Shown piece after piece: positions 24,435 through 33,093 of a DNA stretch of 64,000 nucleotides; positions within the stretch are counted from its first letter, which is position 1, and each line of letters opens with the position of its first letter. The translations under genes and the position numbers were made by a program. Below the pieces are notes generated by a model. It did not search any database, was not told the origin of the DNA, and worked only from the letters and a program-made list of their open reading frames with translations. Source of the DNA: DATEDA01 sp963754305 (GTDB taxonomy: Bacteria; Pseudomonadota; Gammaproteobacteria; Burkholderiales; SG8-39); contig CAVWFR010000037.1 of assembly GCA_963754305.1 (NCBI GenBank), positions 186,001-250,000 on the forward strand, given 5' to 3'.

Positions 24435-24782
24435 TTACCTGGTTCGCGCTTCGACACCCGGCGGATGCGCAGAGATCGCCACCGATGGGCTTTCGCCGGC
24501 GCCCTTGTCTGCCGGTATCGAGTGCAGCCACGGCGCCTTCCACTCCTTGAACGGCGGAAGCTCGCCCAGACCGCTATCCACCTTGTCGGCAGGCGTGCTG
24601 TACAACCACGTATAGGTCCAGCTCGCAAAAGGCGGCAGCGCACCGAGACCATTGTCGATCCGAGCCGCGGGCGACCACTGGCCGATATCTTCGCCAACCC
24701 CGGCCTGGTCGCCGGGAGCCGCATACGACGGTGCGCCGAGGACTATCGAGAGAACTGCCACGAGCAGCTGCTTTGCGTTCAT
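24435..24782 (-). CDS. Small exported protein with two GLGxLPPFxxW repeats
   Basis: The ATG at 24782, with GGGAGGG upstream, gives 115 residues. Residues 1-22 are a signal peptide (MNAKQLLVAVLSIVLGAPSY, then AAP). The mature chain holds two tandem ~26-residue repeats: IDNGLGALPPFASWTYTWLY + STPADK and VDSGLGELPPFKEWKAPWLH + SIPADK. The repeat core is D-[NS]-G-L-G-x-L-P-P-F-x-x-W, ending S-x-P-A-D-K. No family is recognised. It stands alone, convergent with the NHL gene. The tryptophan- and proline-rich repeats suggest an extracytoplasmic binding or structural role, which is inference. Confidence 0.7.
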   Translation of the reverse strand: MNAKQLLVAVLSIVLGAPSYAAPGDQAGVGEDIGQWSPAARIDNGLGALPPFASWTYTWLYSTPADKVDSGLGELPPFKEWKAPWLHSIPADKGAGESPSVAISAHPPGVEARTR

Positions 24783-24946
24783 CTTGCCCTCCCAAGGCAT
24801 GTTGCAACTTTGGGGCTACGCTGAACGCAAGGGGCGTTCCAGACCGCCCCCTGCCGTGTGAACTTGTACTCAATGCTCACGCGACGACCAGGCAGCGCGA
24901 GGGTGGCGAGGGCGCAGTGCCCGCTTTTGGGACGGGCCGCGTCAGG

Positions 24947-26317
24947 CTAGAGCCGCCGCCGCGCGGCCGCGGCCATGTGCTCGCCGGCGATGAGCCCGAG
25001 GGGAAAGCATTGGCCGAAACCGTTGCCGGGCAGATAGCCGTCTCCGCCTTTGCCGGATAGCCCGGCGGCGGTGCCGCCCGCGGCGTGGAGCCCGGGGATC
25101 GCCGTGCCGTCGCGCCGCAAGACGCGCGCCTTGTCGTCGATCCGGAGACCGCCCTGCGTGTGCGCGAGGGCGCCCGTCACCCACGATGCGTAGTACGGCG
25201 GTTCCAGCGGTGTGAATTTCGTCCGTCCGAGCGGGTCGGCCGCCTCGCCCCGCGCGTAACGGCCGAGCGCGGCAAGCGCGGCTTCGAGCCGCTCGCGCGG
25301 CACGGTCGTCATCCGTGCCAGTGTCTCGACATCCGGGACGATCATGACCTTCCCCGCCTCGAACGCATCGCGATACGCGCCCTGGCTCGTCACCGCGTCG
25401 TGGATCCGGCGATCGTACAACTCCAGCGCGAGCCCCCCCGGTTGGCGGAGGACGAATGCCGCGAGCGCCGACGGGCCGATGTCCTCGCGGACGAAGCGCT
25501 CGCCGTCGCGATTCAGCATGATCGCGCCGAGCGACGGCAGCGCCATCCCGAGGCGCGTCTTGCCCGGCGGGTTCACGTGCCCCTGGCCCTGGTAGCCGTC
25601 CATCAACGCGACGTCGGCGCGGAGCCCTCGCGCCCATGCGATGGCGCAGCCGTCGTTGGGACCGGCCCCGATGTGCAGCGCGTCGGCCATCTCCGGGATG
25701 AACTCGCCGAGCAGGCTCCGGCTCCCGCCGAAGCCGCCGGTCGCGAGCAAGGTCGACGGCGCGCGGAGCGTTCGCGCTTCGCCGGCAACTCGCGCTTCGA
25801 CGCCCGTTACGCGCCCGTGCTCGACGATCAGCCCATGGACTTCCGCGCCGTCGAGCATCCGCAGACCTGCCTGGCTCGCCGCCGCCGCACGCAGCATCGC
25901 ATGCAGCTCGCGCCCGCTTTCCTTCGGCGTCGCATGCAGCCGCGGCAAGCTGTGCCCCGGCGCGGTAATCGTCGCCATGAGATGGACCGGGATGCCGAGC
26001 ACATCGGCGATGAACGGCGCGACGTCGGTGGAGCGCGCGGCGACCGCGTCGACGATCGCCTCGTTCACCGCCGCCCCGCCCTTCGCGCGGATATCGGTGG
26101 CGAACAGCGCCGGGCTGTCCTCGATGCCGGCTGCCTGCTGATACCGCGAGCCTGCCGACGGGAACAGGCCGCCGCTCACCAGCAGGTTCGACGGCCCGCC
26201 GAGATCGCGCTCGAGCACGAGCACGCTCGCTCCGGCGTGGGCGGCGGCGAGCGCGCCCATCAGCCCGGCGGCGCCGGCACCGGCGACGAGCACGTCGGCA
26301 TCGCGTTCGGGCGGCAC
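24947..26317 (-). CDS. FAD-dependent oxidoreductase, fumarate reductase / 3-ketosteroid dehydrogenase flavoprotein type
   Basis: I start at the GTG at 26317 (456 residues): AGGA lies eight bases upstream. A TTG at 26326 would overlap the preceding stop but has AGGA directly against it. The FAD motif GAGAAG is at ~13-18, LLVSGGLFPSAG and LPSLGAIMLNRDGERFVRE follow, and the C-terminal flavin contact is TAAGLSGKGGDGYLPGNGFG. The architecture matches soluble fumarate-reductase-like and KstD-like flavoproteins acting on C=C bonds. It immediately follows a Bug gene (overlap or near overlap), so it may act on the imported compound. Confidence 0.85.
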   Translation of the reverse strand: MPPERDADVLVAGAGAAGLMGALAAAHAGASVLVLERDLGGPSNLLVSGGLFPSAGSRYQQAAGIEDSPALFATDIRAKGGAAVNEAIVDAVAARSTDVAPFIADVLGIPVHLMATITAPGHSLPRLHATPKESGRELHAMLRAAAASQAGLRMLDGAEVHGLIVEHGRVTGVEARVAGEARTLRAPSTLLATGGFGGSRSLLGEFIPEMADALHIGAGPNDGCAIAWARGLRADVALMDGYQGQGHVNPPGKTRLGMALPSLGAIMLNRDGERFVREDIGPSALAAFVLRQPGGLALELYDRRIHDAVTSQGAYRDAFEAGKVMIVPDVETLARMTTVPRERLEAALAALGRYARGEAADPLGRTKFTPLEPPYYASWVTGALAHTQGGLRIDDKARVLRRDGTAIPGLHAAGGTAAGLSGKGGDGYLPGNGFGQCFPLGLIAGEHMAAAARRRL

Positions 26318-26322
26318 GCCGT

Positions 26323-27285
26323 TCAATCCTGCCGCGCGATGCCGGCCTTCTTGATCGTGTCGGCCCAGCGCTCCACCTCGCCGCGCACGCGCGCGGCGAA
26401 CGCCTCCGGGGTCGACGTCGAGGGCCGGACCGCCAGCGACTCGAAGCGAGCGAGGACCTCGGGCGCTTCGAGCGCGCCGGCGAAGGCCGTCCGCAGCGCC
26501 GCGACCGCCGCCGGAGGCGTGCCTCGTGGCGCGAAGATGCCGTACCACAGCGTGAACTCGTAGCCCGGTAGCGACTCGGCCATTGCCGGAACGTCGGGGA
26601 GCTGCGGCAAGCGCGTGGTCGTCGTCACCGCGAGCGCCCGCAGCTTGCCGCTCTTGAGGTGCGCGTTCGTGTCGAGAAAGCCGGCGACCGTCATGTCGAC
26701 TCTGCCGGCGAGGAGATCGGTCATCACCGCCGACACGCCCTTGTAGGGGACGATGGTGATGTCGGTGCCGGTGAGCGCCTTGAAGAGCTCCGCCGGCGCG
26801 GTCGCGCCGCCAGAGCCGTACGTCAGACTGCCCGGCTTCGAGCGCGCGAGCTGCACCAGCTCCGCGACGCTGCGCGCCGGCAGGTCGGCGCGCACCGCCC
26901 ACACCGTCGGCGAGATACCGACCTCGATCACCGGGGCGAAGTCCACCGTGAGCTCGAACCCCGGCGTGCGGAAGAGGCTCTGGTTCACCGCATGAATCGT
27001 CGACAGGATGCCGATCGTGTAGCCGTCCGGCGCGGCACTCACGAGCTGTCCGGCGCCGAGGTTGCCGGCGGCGCCCGGGCGGTTCTCGACGACGATCGGC
27101 TGTCCGAGGAGCTCACCCGCGCGTTGCGTGATCGTGCGCGCGATCACATCGGTCCCGGCGCCCGCCGCGAAGGGCACCAGCAGCCGCACCGGGCGCGAGG
27201 GGTAGGTCGCTTGCGCCAGCGCGGCGCTCGCGCACGCTGCGAGCGATACCGCGGTCAAGAATGCGCGCACGAGGCCGCGCATCAC
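26323..27285 (-). CDS. Bug-family periplasmic substrate-binding protein
   Basis: A 320-residue exported protein with signal peptide FLTAVSLAACASAALAQA near residues 9-26. Bug blocks are YPSRPVRLLVPFAAG, VVENRPGAAGNLGAGQL, AAPDGYTIGIL, KPGSLTYGSGG and APRGTPPAAVAAL. It is directly upstream of the flavoprotein gene (gap of a few bases) and 2 bases downstream of the DUF2848 gene, all on the minus strand. It is therefore likely part of one transcript running from the CoA-transferase gene. No TctA/TctB genes are present. Confidence 0.92.
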   Translation of the reverse strand: MMRGLVRAFLTAVSLAACASAALAQATYPSRPVRLLVPFAAGAGTDVIARTITQRAGELLGQPIVVENRPGAAGNLGAGQLVSAAPDGYTIGILSTIHAVNQSLFRTPGFELTVDFAPVIEVGISPTVWAVRADLPARSVAELVQLARSKPGSLTYGSGGATAPAELFKALTGTDITIVPYKGVSAVMTDLLAGRVDMTVAGFLDTNAHLKSGKLRALAVTTTTRLPQLPDVPAMAESLPGYEFTLWYGIFAPRGTPPAAVAALRTAFAGALEAPEVLARFESLAVRPSTSTPEAFAARVRGEVERWADTIKKAGIARQD

Positions 27286-27287
27286 GC

Positions 27288-28007
27288 CTACCTCCCCGGC
27301 GCCGAAGGGTTCCGCACCGGCACCCGGAACTCATCCCGGATCTCGTCGAACAGATTGCGCACGGTGTACGCGTGTTTGATGCGCCGTCCCGCGCCGGGAT
27401 CCTCGAGCTCGAACGACCAGCGCTGGCCGAAGCCGAGCGCCTTGTCGAGGCTCACGACCGTGCCGCAAAACACCAGGTAGTCGCGCGACGGCAGCGCGCG
27501 CAGCCGCGCGCGCAAGGTAGCGATCACGTCGTCGGGATGCAGGAATGCCGCCACCGGCACCTCCTGATAGAGCCGCTCGTCCACCCAGCTCCGCAGCACG
27601 CACGCATCCCAGCGCGCGCGCATCGGCTCGAACGGCCAGAGCACCGGCGCGAGGACGTTCGGACAAACCTGCTTGCTCCAGGGAATGCTGACGCGCTCGA
27701 GGGCGCGATCGCTGTGGTCGCTCCCGACGCCGACGTACACCCGGTCGGCCACCGCGACGACGATCTCGACCTCGCCGGAGGTCTCCGCGTCCTGCACCAG
27801 CACTTGGTCGCCGGTGGTGAGGGCATAGGGCGCGATCGGATAGATCCGCGGGGCCGGTACGTCGAAGGCGATGTGGATCCCCGCCTTCGCCACCTCCTCC
27901 TGGTGGGCGACCGCCGTCTCGGCGCGGCGCATCGCCGAGCCGAGGTTGTACATGCGCACGATCCGGAAGCGCGCGTCAGCGCCGTCGACCTGGACGGTAA
28001 TCTCCAT
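27288..28007 (-). CDS. DUF2848-domain protein (fumarylacetoacetase-like fold)
   Basis: The ATG at 28007 gives 239 residues. MEITVQVDGADARFRIVRMY opens the domain, followed by YNLGSAMRRAETAVAHQEEV, IYPIAPYALTTGDQVLVQD, VYVGVGSDHSDR and YLVFCGTVVSLDKALGFGQR. The DUF2848 family has a fumarylacetoacetase-like C-terminal-domain character; its chemistry is not established. In the literal sequence the frame is fused to the upstream enoyl-CoA hydratase because that gene is frameshifted; the internal ATG is the natural start, 10 bases past the hydratase's original stop. Confidence 0.82.
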   Translation of the reverse strand: MEITVQVDGADARFRIVRMYNLGSAMRRAETAVAHQEEVAKAGIHIAFDVPAPRIYPIAPYALTTGDQVLVQDAETSGEVEIVVAVADRVYVGVGSDHSDRALERVSIPWSKQVCPNVLAPVLWPFEPMRARWDACVLRSWVDERLYQEVPVAAFLHPDDVIATLRARLRALPSRDYLVFCGTVVSLDKALGFGQRWSFELEDPGAGRRIKHAYTVRNLFDEIRDEFRVPVRNPSAPGR

Positions 28008-28017
28008 CACCGGGGAG

Positions 28018-28799
28018 TCAGCGGCCCTTGAACTGCGGTGTCCGCTTCTCCATGAACGCGGTGCGGCCTTCCTTGTAGTCGTCGCTCGCCCAGCAGGCGT
28101 CGATCTCCGCTGCAGCGCATCGAGCTCGCGCGCGCCCGGGTCCTTGAGCACCTCGCGGATCGCGGCCTTCGCCGAGATGAGCGACAGCGGCGCGTTCTCG
28201 GCGACGAGCGCGCAGTAAGTCCCGACCTCGCGATCGAGATCGCCGGCCGGGATCACCCGGCTGACGAAGCCCATCCGGAGCGCGTCCTTAGCGTCGAACT
28301 TGCGCGCCGAGTAGAAGATGTCGCCGGTGTTGGTGGCTCCGAGCACCTGGACGAAGCGGCGCATGCCGGTGAAGCTGTAGCCGAGCCCGAGCCGCGACGC
28401 CGGCATCCGGAACACCGCGTCGTCGGCGGCGAAGCGCACGTCGCACGCCGCGGCGAGCCCGAGCCCGCCGCCCATGCAGATCCCACGGATCTTCGCCACC
28501 ACCGGTTTCGCGGCGAGGATGGGCGCCAGGTACGCCGCCTCCACCGCGCGGTTGTAGGCGGCGCGGCCGTCCTCGCTCGCGCGCTGGCTCTCGAACTGCG
28601 AGATGTCGGCGCCGGACACGAACGCCTTGTCCCCGTCGCCCGCGAGCACGACGACTCTCACTGCGGGGTCGGCGTCGAAGTCGGCCAGCGCCTTCGGAAG
28701 TCCGCTCCACATGTCGTAGGTCATCGCGTTCAGCCGCGCGGCGTTCGCGAACACGATCCATCCGATCGCGCCCTCGCGGCGCACTTTCAATTCGGGCAC
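28018..28799 (-). pseudogene. Enoyl-CoA hydratase/isomerase, frameshifted near its C-terminus
   Basis: The GTG at 28799 opens PELKVRREGAIGWIVFANAA. The crotonase core is present: SGADISQFE, then CMGGGLGLAAACDVRFAADD (oxyanion hole) and GLGYSFTGMRRFVQVLG. After LDALQ the literal frame becomes a basic run that reads through into DUF2848. One frame over, the DNA gives AEIDACWASDDYKEGRTAFM, then EKRTPQFKGR and a TGA at 28018, the normal crotonase ending. A single missing base near 28109-28115 explains this. It may be an assembly error rather than real decay. The gene lies between a CoA transferase and DUF2848, so it acts on an acyl-CoA. Confidence 0.8.
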
Positions 28800-28833
28800 T
28801 CGTCGTCCTTTCCTTGGAGCCGCTACACGATCC

Positions 28834-28849
28834 GAGGGGCACGCCCCTC
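28834..28849. repeat. G4/C4 intergenic hairpin between CoA-transferase and hydratase genes
   Basis: GAGGGG (28834-28839), CACG loop, CCCCTC (28844-28849). It lies in the 98-base gap between the two minus-strand genes and may modulate read-through or mark a processing site. Confidence 0.4.
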
Positions 28850-28897
28850 CTCGTTCCTTCCGAAGAAGAACCGCCGCCAACGCGGGCGCTTCCCTCC

Positions 28898-30091
28898 TCA
28901 AATCACGTGCCGCTCGCGCAGGCCTGCGATCTCCGTACGCTCGAGGCCCAACTCGCTCAGCACCTCGTCCGTGTGCGCACCGATCTCGGGCGGCGCGGTG
29001 GCGAGCGATGCGGGCGTGCGCGAGAGCTTCACCACCTGGCTGATCATGCGCACGTCCCCGAGGACCGGGTGCTTCACGCTCCCGGCAGCCTCGAGGTGCT
29101 GCACCTGCGGGTCGGCGAAGACCTGGTCGACGCTGTAGATCGGTCCGCACGGCACGCCGGCCTCGTTGAGGATCGCGATCCACGCGGCGCTCGAGCGCGT
29201 CGCGAGCGCCTCGTTCAGCTCGGCATTGAGCGGCCCCCGGTTGCGGGCCCGCTGCGGCTGGCCTTCGAACTCCGGCCGCGAGGCGAGATCGGCCCGCCCG
29301 ATCGCCTGGCAGAGCCGCGTCCACATGCCGTCGCCCGAAGCGCCCACGTTGATGAACCCGTCGGCGGTCCTGTAGGCCGAGGTCGGCATGCTCGTCGGGT
29401 GATCGTTGCCGACCTGCTCCGGCACCTCGCCCTTCATCAGGTAGCGCGCCGCCTGGAAATCCATCAGCCCGATCCCCGCCTGCAGGAGCGACGACTGCAC
29501 CCACTGGCCCTGGTCCGAGTATTCGCGCTCGAGGAGGGCGGTCAGGATCCCGAGTGCGGCGTAGAGCCCCGCCGAGACGTCGGCGATCGCCGCGCCGGTG
29601 CGCATCGGCCCCTCCCCGGGGGCACCGGTGACCGACATCAAGCCGCTCATGCCTTGCGCGATCTGATCGAAGCCCGGCCGGTCGCGGTACGGCCCGTCCT
29701 GCCCGAAGCCGGAGATGCTCGCGAGGATGATGCGCGGGTTGACTCTGCGCAGAGCGTCGTAGCCGATGCCGAGGCGATCCTTCACGTCGGGCCGGTAGTT
29801 TTCGACGACGACATCGGCGTCCCGGGCGAGCCGGAGGAAGAGGTCGCGCCCCTCGGGCAGCTTCAGGTTGAGCGTGATCGATCGCTTGTTGCGGTGGAGG
29901 TTCTGGAAGTCCGGCCCGTGCCGCGGCCCGCCCATGCCCTCGTTCGGATCGACACCGGGCGGCGACTCGATCTTGATCACGTCGGCGCCGAAATCGGCGA
30001 GCTGTTTCACGCAGGTCGGCCCGGCGCGCACGCGCGTGAGATCCAGGACGCGGAAGCGCGAGAGTGCGGACGAAGCGGGCTGGTGCGGCAT
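28898..30091 (-). CDS. CaiB/BaiF family (class III) CoA-transferase
   Basis: A 397-residue protein. FRVLDLTRVRAGPTCVKQLA and FGADVIKIESPPG form the N-terminal Rossmann part, then NKRSITLNLKLPEG and ADVVVENYRPDV. The catalytic Asp is Asp142 in DRPGFDQIAQGMSGLM. The order fits formyl-CoA/succinyl-CoA:carboxylate CoA-transferases. It would activate a carboxylic acid for the enoyl-CoA hydratase downstream. It diverges from the acyl-CoA dehydrogenase at 30204, with a shared ~110-base promoter region, so the two transcripts probably serve the same pathway. Confidence 0.92.
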   Translation of the reverse strand: MPHQPASSALSRFRVLDLTRVRAGPTCVKQLADFGADVIKIESPPGVDPNEGMGGPRHGPDFQNLHRNKRSITLNLKLPEGRDLFLRLARDADVVVENYRPDVKDRLGIGYDALRRVNPRIILASISGFGQDGPYRDRPGFDQIAQGMSGLMSVTGAPGEGPMRTGAAIADVSAGLYAALGILTALLEREYSDQGQWVQSSLLQAGIGLMDFQAARYLMKGEVPEQVGNDHPTSMPTSAYRTADGFINVGASGDGMWTRLCQAIGRADLASRPEFEGQPQRARNRGPLNAELNEALATRSSAAWIAILNEAGVPCGPIYSVDQVFADPQVQHLEAAGSVKHPVLGDVRMISQVVKLSRTPASLATAPPEIGAHTDEVLSELGLERTEIAGLRERHVI

Positions 30092-30104
30092 GGCGATGAC
30101 TGGT

Positions 30105-30110
30105 TAGAAT
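30105..30110 (+). promoter_or_regulatory. Putative -10 box TAGAAT in the CoA-transferase / acyl-CoA dehydrogenase divergent region
   Basis: TAGAAT sits 13 bases beyond the CoA-transferase start and 93 bases before the dehydrogenase ATG at 30204. A clear -35 is not visible. It is listed because the same hexamer precedes 14731 and 47331. Confidence 0.3.
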
Positions 30111-30203
30111 CGCATGGAGAAGTTTGTGCTGCCGATCTGCGCTGCCGTGCCGGTACATTATGGCGGCGCACCCCTATCGCTGCAAGAAGGATCCGCATTC
30201 CTC

Positions 30204-31358
30204 ATGACCCCTGCCGAGCTCGCCGAGATCCGCACCGCCGTCGCCAAGCTCTGCGCCGACTTCCCCGGCGAGTACTGGCGCGCGCTCGACCGCGAGCGCC
30301 GCTATCCGACCGAGTTCGTCCGCGCGCTCACGGCCGCCGGCTATCTGTCCTGCCTCATCCCCGAGGAGTACGGCGGCAGCGGGCTCGGCCTGAGCGCCGC
30401 CTGCGCGATCCTCGAGGAGGTGCAGGCGAGCGGCGCGAACGGGGCGGGCGCACATGCGCAGATGTACATCATGGGCACCCTGCTCCGTCACGGCAACCCG
30501 GCGCAGAAGAAAGCCTACCTGCCGCAGATAGCGACCGGCGCGCTGCGCCTGCAGGCGTTCGGCGTCACCGAGCCGACGGCGGGCACCGATACCACGTCGA
30601 TCCGCACCACCGCGGTCCGGCGGGGCGACAAGTACGTCGTCAACGGCCAGAAGGTGTGGACTTCGCGCGCCGAGCACTCGGACCTGATGCTGCTGCTCGC
30701 ACGGACGACCCCGCGCGAGCAGGCGGCGAGGAAGACCGACGGCATGTCGGTATTCCTCGTGGAGATGCAGGCCGCGCTCGGCAAGGGCCTCACGATCCGT
30801 CCGATCCGCACCATGATCAACCATTCGACCACTGAAGTGTTCTTCGACAACATGGAAGTCCCGGCCGCCAACCTGATCGGCGAGGAAGGCCGGGGCTTCC
30901 GCTACATCCTCGACGGCATGAACGCCGAGCGCATCCTGATCGCGGCAGAGTGCATCGGCGACTCTCGCTGGTTCATCGCGAAAGCGACCGCGTACGCGAA
31001 CGAGCGCAAGGTCTTCGGCCGGCCGATCGGCCAGAACCAGGGCATCCAGTTCCCGATCGCGCGCGCGTACATGGCGATGCGAGCGGCGGCGCTGATGGTC
31101 GAGCGCGCCGCGTCGCTCTACGAGCAGAAGCTGCCGTGCGGCGAGGAGGCCAACATGGCGAAGCAGCTCGCCTCCGAGGCGTCGTGGCAGGCGGCCGACA
31201 TGTGCCTGCAGACGCACGGCGGGTTCGGCTTCGCCGAGGAGTACGACGTCGAGCGCAAGTTCCGCGAGACGCGGCTCTACCAGGTGGCGCCCATCTCCAC
31301 CAACCTCGTGCTGTCGTACGTCGCCGAGCACGTGCTCGGGCTGCCGCGCTCCTACTGA
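30204..31358 (+). CDS. Acyl-CoA dehydrogenase
   Basis: The ATG at 30204 gives 384 residues; AAGGA lies 13 bases upstream, somewhat far. Domain order is normal: LIPEEYGGSGLGLSAACAIL, FGVTEPTAGTDTTSIRTTA (flavin/substrate loop), VNGQKVWTSRAEHSDL, KVFGRPIGQNQGIQFPIARA and QTHGGFGFAEEYDVERKFRE. Where many members have the catalytic Glu in Y-E-G-T, this one reads YQVAPISTNLVLSYVAE, a pattern seen in one subfamily, so the base must lie elsewhere. It oxidises an acyl-CoA with FAD. The Bug gene follows after two bases. Confidence 0.9.
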   Translation: MTPAELAEIRTAVAKLCADFPGEYWRALDRERRYPTEFVRALTAAGYLSCLIPEEYGGSGLGLSAACAILEEVQASGANGAGAHAQMYIMGTLLRHGNPAQKKAYLPQIATGALRLQAFGVTEPTAGTDTTSIRTTAVRRGDKYVVNGQKVWTSRAEHSDLMLLLARTTPREQAARKTDGMSVFLVEMQAALGKGLTIRPIRTMINHSTTEVFFDNMEVPAANLIGEEGRGFRYILDGMNAERILIAAECIGDSRWFIAKATAYANERKVFGRPIGQNQGIQFPIARAYMAMRAAALMVERAASLYEQKLPCGEEANMAKQLASEASWQAADMCLQTHGGFGFAEEYDVERKFRETRLYQVAPISTNLVLSYVAEHVLGLPRSY

Positions 31359-31360
31359 GG

Positions 31361-32317
31361 ATGAGTCCGTTGCTGCTCCGCGCCCTGCTGCTGCTAGCGC
31401 TCGTCGCTCCTGCCGTGGCACAGGACTGGCCGCAACGCCCGGTGCGGGTGATCGTGCCGTTCGCCGCCGGCGGCAATACCGACCAGATCGCGCGCATCGC
31501 GGCCGAGCGGCTGACCGCGGTCTTCGGCCAGCAGTTCGTCGTCGAGAACCGCGTGGGCGCCGGCGGCGCGATCGCGGCCGAGCTCGTCGCCCGGTCCGCG
31601 TCCGATGGCTACACTCTGTTCGTCGCGGCGGTGTCGCAGATCGCGATCCTGCCGTACGTGCAGAAGGTGAGCTACGACCCGGTCAAGGACTTCGCGCCGA
31701 TCTCGAGCATCGGCACCAATCCGTTCGTCCTCGGCGTGCACGAGTCGGTCCCCGCGACGACCTTGAAGGAGTTCGTCGACTATGCGAAGGCGCGGCCCGG
31801 GCAGCTCAACTACGCGTCGGGCGGGAACGGCACGATCGGTCATCTGTCGGGTGCGCTGTTCGTCTCGCGCGCGGACCTGAAGATGACGCACGTCCCCTAC
31901 AAGGGCGGCGCGCCCGCGGTGGCCGATCTCGTCGCCGGCGTCGTGCAGATGTACTTCGGCAACGCCTCGGAACTGATCCAGCACAGCCGGAGCGGCAAGA
32001 TCCGCCTGCTCGGGGTGTCGAGCGAGACGCGTGCGCCGCAGCTCCCGGAGGTTCCGGCGATCGCCGAGACCTACCCGGGCTTCCGCACCCTCACGTGGAA
32101 CGGCCTGCTCGCGCCGGCGGGAACGCCGCCGGCGGTCGTGCAGAAAGTCGCCGCGGAAATGCGCAAGGCGGTGCGCGACCCGGCCGTCGCGGAACGGCTG
32201 GTGAACATCGGCGTCGATCCGCTCGGCTCGACCCCGGCCGAGTTCGCCGACGCGATCCGGATCGACAGCGTGATCTGGCAGGACGCGATCAAGGCGGCGG
32301 GGATGACGCGGGAATGA
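31361..32317 (+). CDS. Bug-family periplasmic substrate-binding protein
   Basis: The ATG at 31361 lies 2 bases after the dehydrogenase stop; 318 residues with signal peptide LLLRALLLLALVAPAVAQ. Bug blocks are WPQRPVRVIVPFAAGG, VVENRVGAGGAIAAEL, SASDGYTLFVAAV, VSYDPVKDFAPISSIG and APAGTPPAVVQKVA. Its last codons overlap the next gene's ATG (ATGA at 32314). It is the transport component of a four-gene cassette. The permease is not encoded here. Confidence 0.92.
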   Translation: MSPLLLRALLLLALVAPAVAQDWPQRPVRVIVPFAAGGNTDQIARIAAERLTAVFGQQFVVENRVGAGGAIAAELVARSASDGYTLFVAAVSQIAILPYVQKVSYDPVKDFAPISSIGTNPFVLGVHESVPATTLKEFVDYAKARPGQLNYASGGNGTIGHLSGALFVSRADLKMTHVPYKGGAPAVADLVAGVVQMYFGNASELIQHSRSGKIRLLGVSSETRAPQLPEVPAIAETYPGFRTLTWNGLLAPAGTPPAVVQKVAAEMRKAVRDPAVAERLVNIGVDPLGSTPAEFADAIRIDSVIWQDAIKAAGMTRE

Positions 32318-33093
32318 GCGCGACCGCCAAGCGCTGGCCTGCCGGCTCGACCGATGCGCTCGCGACCCGCGCGAAGATCGCGGTGGTCGTCCCGGCGACC
32401 AACACCACGGTGCAGCCCGAGTACGAGCTGCTGCGGCCGGCGGGCGTCACCAACCACGTCACGCGCATGCTGCTGCCGCCGCGGCCGGTCGACGACATGG
32501 ACGTCTACCGCAAGGCACTGGCGACCGAAGAAGGCAAGCTCTTCGACGCGCTCGACCTCGTGCTGCCGTCCGAACCGCACGTCGTCGCGCACGGCCACTC
32601 GATCCATTCGTTCCGCGGCACGGTCGCGTCCACCGCGGACGACGTGCGGCGACTCGAGGCTTACTGCGAACGGCCGTTCATCACGCCGTCGATCGCCGTC
32701 CTGCGCGGGCTCGAGGCGCTCGGGCGGCCGCAGCACATCGGCATCGTCACGCCTTACTGGGCGCCGGCGGGCGAGGTCATCGCCGGCTTCTTCCGCTCCG
32801 CCGGTTATGCCGCGCTCGAGATCGTCAACCTGGAGGCGACCGGCCCAACCAGCGTGTCGAGGATCCCGGCCGAGCGAATACACGCGGCGTTCGACACGCT
32901 GGCGCAGCGCGGCGTCGACGCTTTCGTGCACGTGGGCACCGCCCTCCCCGTCACCGCGATCACCGAGGCGATCGAACGCAAGCACGGCCGGCCGCTGGTC
33001 GGGGTCAATGTGGCGACTTACTGGGCCGCGCTGCGCGCGATCGGGATCGAGGACCGCATCGCCGGGTTCGGGCGGCTCGTCGCCGAGCATTGA
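32314..33093 (+). CDS. Maleate isomerase / arylmalonate decarboxylase-fold protein lacking both catalytic cysteines
   Basis: A 259-residue protein of the Asp/Glu racemase superfamily. KIAVVVPATNTTVQPEYELL matches the maleate-isomerase N-terminal strand and VNVATYWAALRAIGIEDRI its C-terminal helix. The only cysteine is Cys118. The two positions that normally carry the active-site thiols read HVVAHGHSIHSFRG (residues 89-102) and DAFVHVGTALPV (202-213), so a two-cysteine mechanism is impossible. It may use another mechanism or be a binding protein. It is coupled by overlap to both neighbours (ATGA before, TGATG after). Confidence 0.82.
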   Translation: MSATAKRWPAGSTDALATRAKIAVVVPATNTTVQPEYELLRPAGVTNHVTRMLLPPRPVDDMDVYRKALATEEGKLFDALDLVLPSEPHVVAHGHSIHSFRGTVASTADDVRRLEAYCERPFITPSIAVLRGLEALGRPQHIGIVTPYWAPAGEVIAGFFRSAGYAALEIVNLEATGPTSVSRIPAERIHAAFDTLAQRGVDAFVHVGTALPVTAITEAIERKHGRPLVGVNVATYWAALRAIGIEDRIAGFGRLVAEH

